Assembly: GCA_002327405.1 (NCBI GenBank)
Contig: DCVO01000067.1
Location: 1 to 8,322 of the forward strand
Length of the DNA: 8,322 nt
Source: Thiobacillus sp. UBA2186
GTDB lineage: Bacteria; Pseudomonadota; Gammaproteobacteria; Burkholderiales; Thiobacillaceae
Reading direction: 5' to 3'
The notes beneath the pieces were generated by a model, which saw nothing but the letters and a program-made list of their open reading frames with translations, did not search any database and was not told the origin of the DNA. The first letter of the stretch is position 1. Each line of letters starts with the position of its first letter. The position numbers and the translations under genes were made by a program. Positions 4,417-8,322 of the stretch are shown here, piece by piece.

Positions 4417-5286
4417 TCATCCGCGCCCATCTGCGTCATCTGCGGATTCGGTGTTCACCAGTAAAGCATAAAGCTCGGCTTTCTTGCGGCCGGTCAGCTT
4501 GGCGGCGATTTTCGCCGCCTGGCTCGCGGGCAGTTCTTCCGCCAGCACGCGCAACACGTGCTCGGCTTCGGCCATGCCGGTATCGGCCTGCGCCGCGCCT
4601 TCCAACATCAGCACGAACTCGCCCTTTTCGCGATACAGGCTGGCATCGAGCCAGGCTGCGGTTTCGTCGAGCCGCATGCAGGCGGTTTCCTCGAACTGCT
4701 TGGTCAGTTCGCGCGCGATGCACGCGCGCCGCTCGCCGCCCAGCACCTTCGCCAGGTCCGCGAGCGTTTCGCGCACGCGATGCGGAGCTTCGTAGAACAC
4801 CAGCACCGAAGGGGTGTGCTTCAAAGCCTGCAGGGCCTCCTGCCTTGCCTTGGTCTTGGGCGGCAGAAAACCTGCAAACAGCCATGGCCCCGGCGCAAAT
4901 CCGGCAATCGACAAGGCTGCCGCCACTGCACTTGCACCCGGCACCGGCACCACGGCCAGCCCGGCTTCGCGCACCGCGCGCACCAGCAATGCACCAGGAT
5001 CGGATATCGCGGGTGTACCGGCATCGGTGACGTAAGCCACCGCCTCGCCGGCGGCAATCCTGGCAATCAGTTTTTCCGCACCCTGGCGCTCGTTGTGCCC
5101 GCGCACGGACAGCATGGGCTTGCTGATGCCGAGCGCAGCCAGCAGCTGGCCGGACACCCGCGTATCCTCGGCCGCGATGCAATTCACCCGCTTCAGCACA
5201 TCGAGCGCGCGCAGGGTGATATCGCCGAGATTTCCGATCGGCGTCGCGACCACATACAATCCCGGCAGTAATGGCGCTTCCTTCAT
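4417..5286 (-). CDS. rsmI: 16S rRNA (cytidine1402-2'-O)-methyltransferase RsmI
   Basis: RsmI transfers a methyl group from S-adenosylmethionine to the ribose of C1402 in the decoding centre of 16S rRNA. The 289-residue protein carries the tetrapyrrole-methylase-type fold landmarks in order: VATPIGNLGD (13-22), AAEDTR (38-43), VTDAGTPAISDPG (86-98), PGASA (116-120) and FYEAPHR (164-170). Length equals that of the E. coli enzyme to within a few residues. I chose the ATG at 5284-5286 because family similarity begins with LYVVATPIGN just after it; a frame extending to 5376 would add 30 unrelated residues and overlap yraN. No Shine-Dalgarno sequence is evident. The last codons (SADDADGRG) come from a GCAGATGAC-type repeat, one arm of an inverted repeat with 4317-4327, so the C-terminal tail looks recently altered. 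It is divergent from yraN with 16 bp between the starts. Confidence 0.95.
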   Translation of the reverse strand: MKEAPLLPGLYVVATPIGNLGDITLRALDVLKRVNCIAAEDTRVSGQLLAALGISKPMLSVRGHNERQGAEKLIARIAAGEAVAYVTDAGTPAISDPGALLVRAVREAGLAVVPVPGASAVAAALSIAGFAPGPWLFAGFLPPKTKARQEALQALKHTPSVLVFYEAPHRVRETLADLAKVLGGERRACIARELTKQFEETACMRLDETAAWLDASLYREKGEFVLMLEGAAQADTGMAEAEHVLRVLAEELPASQAAKIAAKLTGRKKAELYALLVNTESADDADGRG

Positions 5287-5302
5287 CCCGCTATTGTCGC
5301 AA

Positions 5303-5653
5303 ATGCTGAAGCAACTATTGGGAAAATTCGCCGAGAACCGCGCGGAAAAAATGCTCCAGGATGCCGGTCTCTCCATCCTGCAGCGGAACTACCGCTGCCG
5401 GCAGGGCGAGATCGACCTCATCGCACGGGACGGCGACACCCTGGTATTCGTGGAAGTCAGGAGCCGCAGCCGCCGGGATTACGGCAGCGCCGCCGAGAGC
5501 ATCACCCCGGCCAAACGGCGGCGCATCATCGCTGCGGCAAGACATTATCTCGCAACGCTTCCACGCATCCCCGCGTGCCGCTTCGATGCGGTGACCCTGG
5601 ACGCGGGCGGCGAGCCGGCGTGGATCAAGGCGGCGTTCGAGGATATGGGATAA
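5303..5653 (+). CDS. yraN: YraN family protein (UPF0102, predicted nuclease fold)
   Basis: The 116-residue product matches the UPF0102/YraN family: ENRAEKML (11-18), an ILQRNYRCRQGEIDLIARD segment (25-43) and FVEVRSRS (49-56), ending with CRFDAV (92-97). E36, D38, E51 and R53 occupy the place of a PD-(D/E)XK active site, with R replacing the usual lysine of 'EVK'; this substitution is common in the family, whose activity is not established. Length is normal. The ATG at 5303 follows the usual family start; an in-frame TTG at 5294 is possible. No Shine-Dalgarno sequence is visible. It heads a five-gene run with gmhA, dolP, rfaE2 and ubiD. In E. coli the same divergent rsmI partner and downstream diaA-dolP are kept, but lpoA lies between; that gene is absent here. 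Confidence 0.93.
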   Translation: MLKQLLGKFAENRAEKMLQDAGLSILQRNYRCRQGEIDLIARDGDTLVFVEVRSRSRRDYGSAAESITPAKRRRIIAAARHYLATLPRIPACRFDAVTLDAGGEPAWIKAAFEDMG

Positions 5654-5685
5654 TCGGGCGCAAATCGGTTTGCCAGGTTAAAAAT

Positions 5686-6273
5686 ATGATTGAGCGCATC
5701 ATCGGCCACTTCAACGAATCCGCCCGCCTCAAGCTGGACGTGGCGGAACTGCTGGCGCCGGCCATCGCCAGCGCGGCCGACCTCATCCTCCAGTGCATCC
5801 TGCGCGACGGCAAGGTGCTGTCCTGCGGCAACGGCGGCTCGGCCGCCGATGCACAGCATTTTTCCTCCGAAATGGTGAACCGTTTCGAACTCGACCGGCC
5901 GGGACTGCCTGCGATCGCGCTGACCACCGACACTTCCACGCTGACCTCGATCGCCAACGACTTCGCCTACGAACAGGTATTCGCGCGGCAAGTGAGCACG
6001 CTGGGCCAGCCGGGCGACGTGTTGCTGGCGATCTCGACCAGCGGCAGCTCACCCAACATCGTCGCAGCAGCCGAGGCCGCACGCGGCCGCGACATGAGCG
6101 TGATCGCACTGACAGGACGCGACGGCGGCAAGCTTGCGGAACAATTGAGCGACCGCGATGTTCTTATCTGCGTGCCGGCGGATTCCACCGCCCGCATACA
6201 GGAGATCCATTTGTTGACCATACACTGCCTGTGCGATGCCGTGGACAGTGCCTTGCTGGGAGTCGAGACATGA
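5686..6273 (+). CDS. gmhA: Phosphoheptose isomerase (SIS domain; GmhA/DiaA family)
   Basis: GmhA converts sedoheptulose 7-phosphate into D-glycero-D-manno-heptose 7-phosphate, the first step to ADP-heptose for the lipopolysaccharide inner core. The 195-residue protein has the SIS fold with GNGGSAADAQHFSSEM (48-63), a phosphate-binding ISTSGSSPN loop (116-124), and STARIQEIHLLTIHCLCD (167-184). Glu62, Gln172 and His180 correspond to active-site residues of E. coli GmhA (Glu65, Gln172 and His180 as I recall them). The gene stands where E. coli has diaA, a replication-initiation factor, and its middle part (MVNRFELDRP, PAIALTTD) is closely DiaA-like, but E. coli DiaA has serine where this has Glu62. 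The retained residues and nearby rfaE2 favour the isomerase role; a DiaA-like second role is possible. It starts 32 bp after yraN and overlaps dolP by 4 bp. Confidence 0.85.
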   Translation: MIERIIGHFNESARLKLDVAELLAPAIASAADLILQCILRDGKVLSCGNGGSAADAQHFSSEMVNRFELDRPGLPAIALTTDTSTLTSIANDFAYEQVFARQVSTLGQPGDVLLAISTSGSSPNIVAAAEAARGRDMSVIALTGRDGGKLAEQLSDRDVLICVPADSTARIQEIHLLTIHCLCDAVDSALLGVET

Positions 6274-6845
6274 TGAAAAAGTTTGCCTTGGCCGCACTGC
6301 TTGCGGCCTCATTGCCAATGATCCACGGATGTACCGCCCTGGTCGTGGGCGGCGCCGCCACTGCCGTCGTGGTGGCCGACGATCGCCGCACGACCGGCAC
6401 TGTCGTGGAGGACCAGGAAATCGAGTTGCGCGCGATGAACCGCCTGCGCGAAGGCTTTCCGGAGAAGACCGTCAGCGTTTCCACCGTCAGCTACAACCGC
6501 CAGGTATTGCTGGTCGGCCAGGTGCCGGACGAAGCGACCCGCGCCAAAGTCGCCGACACCGTCAAGGCGATCCCCAGCGTAGCCAGGATTTACAACGAGA
6601 CCACCGTTTCCGGCGTCGCTTCCTACACTTCCGAAGCCAACGATGCCTCCATCACCACCAAGGTCAAGGCGCGCCTCGTCAAAAGCGACAAGGTTTCTTC
6701 CAACCACGTCAAGGTGGTCACCGAGGCCGCCGTGGTCTATCTGATGGGGCTGGTCAGAAGGGACGAAGGCGAAGTGGCCGGCAAGATCGCGGCCGGCACT
6801 TCCGGCGTGACGCGCGTGGTCAAGTTGTTCGAGTACATCGACTGA
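6270..6845 (+). CDS. dolP: Outer-membrane lipoprotein with two BON domains (DolP-like)
   Basis: The 191-residue product, the same length as E. coli DolP (YraP), opens with a lipoprotein signal peptide: MMKKFALAALLAASLPMIHGC, with Cys21 as the lipidated residue. Asp is not at position +2 (C-T-A), so sorting to the outer membrane is expected. Two BON domains follow (about 47-116 and 124-190), each with the family's alternating strand-helix pattern and a central glycine (VLLVGQV at 79-85, VVYLMGLV at 155-162). DolP binds anionic phospholipids and keeps the outer membrane intact; the meningococcal counterpart is GNA2091. GGGAG (6258-6262) precedes the ATG at 6270, which overlaps the gmhA stop as ATGA; a second ATG follows at once at 6273. 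The overlap implies translational coupling with gmhA. Confidence 0.93.
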   Translation: MMKKFALAALLAASLPMIHGCTALVVGGAATAVVVADDRRTTGTVVEDQEIELRAMNRLREGFPEKTVSVSTVSYNRQVLLVGQVPDEATRAKVADTVKAIPSVARIYNETTVSGVASYTSEANDASITTKVKARLVKSDKVSSNHVKVVTEAAVVYLMGLVRRDEGEVAGKIAAGTSGVTRVVKLFEYID

Positions 6846-6858
6846 AGCACCTCGCAGC

Positions 6859-7353
6859 GTGAGCAAGCCGCCCGCCTACCCTTCGCCCGCGTTCGAGCAC
6901 AAGATCGTGCTCGGCAAGGCATCGGAGGCGGCGGCGCGATTGCCGCGCCCGCTGGTGTTCACCAACGGCTGCTTCGACATCCTGCATCGCGGCCATGTCA
7001 CTTATCTCGCCCAGGCCCGCGCGCTCGGCGCGTCGCTCGTGGTCGGCGTGAATTCGGACGAGTCCGTGCGCCGCCAGAACAAGGCGCCCGACCGTCCCGT
7101 CAACCCGCTGGCCGACCGCATGGCCGTACTTGCCGCACTGGAATCGGTTTCGCTGGTCATCCCGTTTGACGAGGACACCCCGCTCGAACTCATTCTTGCC
7201 CTGCGCCCCGACGTGCTGGCGAAGGGCGGCGACTGGCCGGTGGAAAGCATCGTCGGCGCGCAGGAAGTATCAGGCTGGGGCGGACAGGTGCATTCCATCC
7301 CCTTTGCCTTCCAGCGCTCGACCACCGCGCTCATCGATAAAATCCGCTCATGA
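6859..7353 (+). CDS. rfaE2: D-glycero-beta-D-manno-heptose 1-phosphate adenylyltransferase (RfaE2/HldE C-terminal type)
   Basis: This enzyme attaches AMP from ATP to heptose 1-phosphate, giving ADP-D-glycero-D-manno-heptose. The 164-residue protein is a single cytidylyltransferase-like domain: TNGCFDILHRGHVTYL (35-50) holds the H-x-G-H nucleotide-binding signature (43-46), GVNSDESVRR (63-72) follows the second strand, then KGGDW (122-126), and FQRSTTALIDKI (151-162) is the terminal STT motif. In enterobacteria this domain is fused behind a kinase as HldE; here it is a separate protein, so the kinase (RfaE1/HldA) must be encoded elsewhere. The start is a GTG at 6859, 13 bp after dolP, without a Shine-Dalgarno sequence; translation may depend on coupling with dolP. 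The stop overlaps the ubiD start as ATGA. With gmhA two genes upstream, two steps of ADP-heptose synthesis share the operon. Confidence 0.94.
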   Translation: MSKPPAYPSPAFEHKIVLGKASEAAARLPRPLVFTNGCFDILHRGHVTYLAQARALGASLVVGVNSDESVRRQNKAPDRPVNPLADRMAVLAALESVSLVIPFDEDTPLELILALRPDVLAKGGDWPVESIVGAQEVSGWGGQVHSIPFAFQRSTTALIDKIRS

Positions 7354-8322
7354 AATACAAGGACCTGCGCGACTTCATCGCCCAACTCGAAAGCATGGGC
7401 GAGCTCAAACGCGTTTCGCTCGAAGTCGATCCGCGCCTGGAAATGACCGAGTTCTGCGACCGCGTGCTGAAAAGCGAAGGCCCGGCCATCCTGTTCGAGA
7501 ATCCAAAGGGCCACAGCATCCCGGTACTCGGCAACCTGTTCGGCACCGTGCGGCGCGTGGCGCTGGGCATGGGCGAGGAAGACCCGCTGCAATTGCGCGA
7601 AATCGGCAAGCTGCTCGCCTATTTGAAAGAGCCCGAACCGCCCAGGGGGCTCAGGGACGCCTGGGAAAAATGGCCGGTGCTGAAACAGGTGCTGAACATG
7701 GCGCCGAAGGAAGTCGGCAGCGCGCCTTGCCAGGACGTGGTGTGGGAAGGCAGGGACGTCGACCTGTCCAGGCTGCCGGTCCAGACCTGCTGGCCGAATG
7801 ATGCCGGCCCGCTCATCACCTGGGGCCTGGTGGTGACGAAAGGCCCGCACAAGAAGCGCCAGAACCTAGGCATCTACAGACAACAAGTTATCGGCCCGAA
7901 CAAGGTCATCATGCGCTGGCTCGCCCATCGCGGCGGCGCGCTCGATTTCCGCGAGTTCCAGCAAGCCAATCCGGGCCAGCCCTTCCCGGTGGCGGTGGCG
8001 CTGGGCGCCGATCCCGCCACCATACTAGGCGCCGTCACCCCGGTGCCGGATTCGCTGTCCGAATACCAGTTCGCCGGCCTCCTGCGCGGCTCCAAGACCG
8101 AAGTGGTCAAATGCCTCGGCTCCGACCTGCAGGTGCCGGCATCCGCCGAGATCGTGCTCGAAGGCGTGATCCATCCCGAGGAAACCGCCCTCGAGGGCCC
8201 ATACGGCGATCACACCGGTTACTACAACGAGGTAGAGCGGTTTCCGGTCTTCACCCTCTCCCGCATCACCCTGCGGCGCGACCCGATCTACCACAGCACC
8301 TACACCGGCAAGCCGCCGGACG
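7350..8322 (+). CDS. ubiD: UbiD family decarboxylase (3-octaprenyl-4-hydroxybenzoate carboxy-lyase), partial
   Basis: The reading frame opens with the ATG at 7350 (overlapping the rfaE2 stop by 4 bp) and runs without a stop past the window edge, giving 324 residues of the usual 490 or so. UbiD uses prenylated FMN, supplied by UbiX, and a metal ion to decarboxylate the polyprenyl-4-hydroxybenzoate intermediate of ubiquinone synthesis. Recognisable elements are MKYKDLRDFI (1-10), the LGNLFGT segment (60-66), WPNDAGPLITWGL (148-160, the Asn of which is in the cofactor/metal site), NLGIYRQQV (172-180) with the conserved active-site Arg177, and EGPYGDHTGYYNE (282-294) with Glu282. These agree closely with proteobacterial UbiD rather than with the aromatic-acid decarboxylases of the wider family. 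The C-terminal third lies outside the window, so completeness cannot be judged. Confidence 0.94.
   Translation, partial: MKYKDLRDFIAQLESMGELKRVSLEVDPRLEMTEFCDRVLKSEGPAILFENPKGHSIPVLGNLFGTVRRVALGMGEEDPLQLREIGKLLAYLKEPEPPRGLRDAWEKWPVLKQVLNMAPKEVGSAPCQDVVWEGRDVDLSRLPVQTCWPNDAGPLITWGLVVTKGPHKKRQNLGIYRQQVIGPNKVIMRWLAHRGGALDFREFQQANPGQPFPVAVALGADPATILGAVTPVPDSLSEYQFAGLLRGSKTEVVKCLGSDLQVPASAEIVLEGVIHPEETALEGPYGDHTGYYNEVERFPVFTLSRITLRRDPIYHSTYTGKPPD

Noticed and set aside
4248..5030. 260-codon open frame on the plus strand opposite rsmI
   Set aside because: Arginine-, alanine- and proline-rich low-complexity product, antisense to rsmI, starting in the repeat region; typical of a shadow frame.
7002..7850. 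282-codon open frame on the minus strand opposite rfaE2 and ubiD
   Set aside because: It is antisense to two conserved genes with intact motifs, and its product has no recognisable domain.

Overview
The window joins two regions of different character. The right half (about 4417-8322) is a GC-rich chromosomal block coding for rsmI (minus strand) and, divergently, yraN, gmhA, dolP, rfaE2 and the first part of ubiD. The divergent rsmI | yraN - SIS-domain isomerase - dolP order is the same as in E. coli (minus lpoA) and, as I recall it, Neisseria. RfaE2 is a separate adenylyltransferase rather than the C-terminal half of a fused HldE. Together these suggest a betaproteobacterium, perhaps of the Nitrosomonadales/Gallionellaceae type. 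The taxonomic call is inference from gene order and protein flavour, not from a marker gene.

The left part (about 60-3146) reads as the distal end of an integron gene-cassette array. Two complete attC recombination sites (563-622 and 1122-1180) show GTTGGGC core boxes and a folded stem with one unpaired G and one unpaired A at the same helical positions. A third site (2037-2068) is drastically shortened. A fourth (3097-3146) has an intact stem but has lost its 3' core. The cassettes carry, in order: a BrnT/BrnA toxin-antitoxin pair; a small VIT1/CCC1-like membrane protein; a standalone protein resembling the nuclease domain of type I restriction HsdR; and an exported alpha/beta hydrolase. All genes point the same way as the attC sites. 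No integrase gene or attI is visible; they would lie left of the window.

Between array and core block (3147-4416) sits a REP-associated tyrosine (Y1, HUH) transposase. It is flanked by about 27-bp imperfect terminal inverted repeats and by direct repeats built on GGGGTCAGG on the left and GACCCTATCC on the right. The end of the transposase gene and its right terminus have been duplicated in tandem, with an offset of 110 bp. This element begins exactly where the last attC loses its core box, so it (or its repeats) probably destroyed that site and sealed the array end next to rsmI.

Functionally, the core operon combines envelope and lipopolysaccharide functions (GmhA and RfaE2 in ADP-heptose synthesis, DolP in outer-membrane integrity) with the start of a ubiquinone-pathway decarboxylase. 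Genes are close-packed, with two 4-bp ATGA overlaps. The cassette part is adaptive cargo: the toxin-antitoxin pair plausibly stabilises the array, and the nuclease-like protein is a candidate defence gene.
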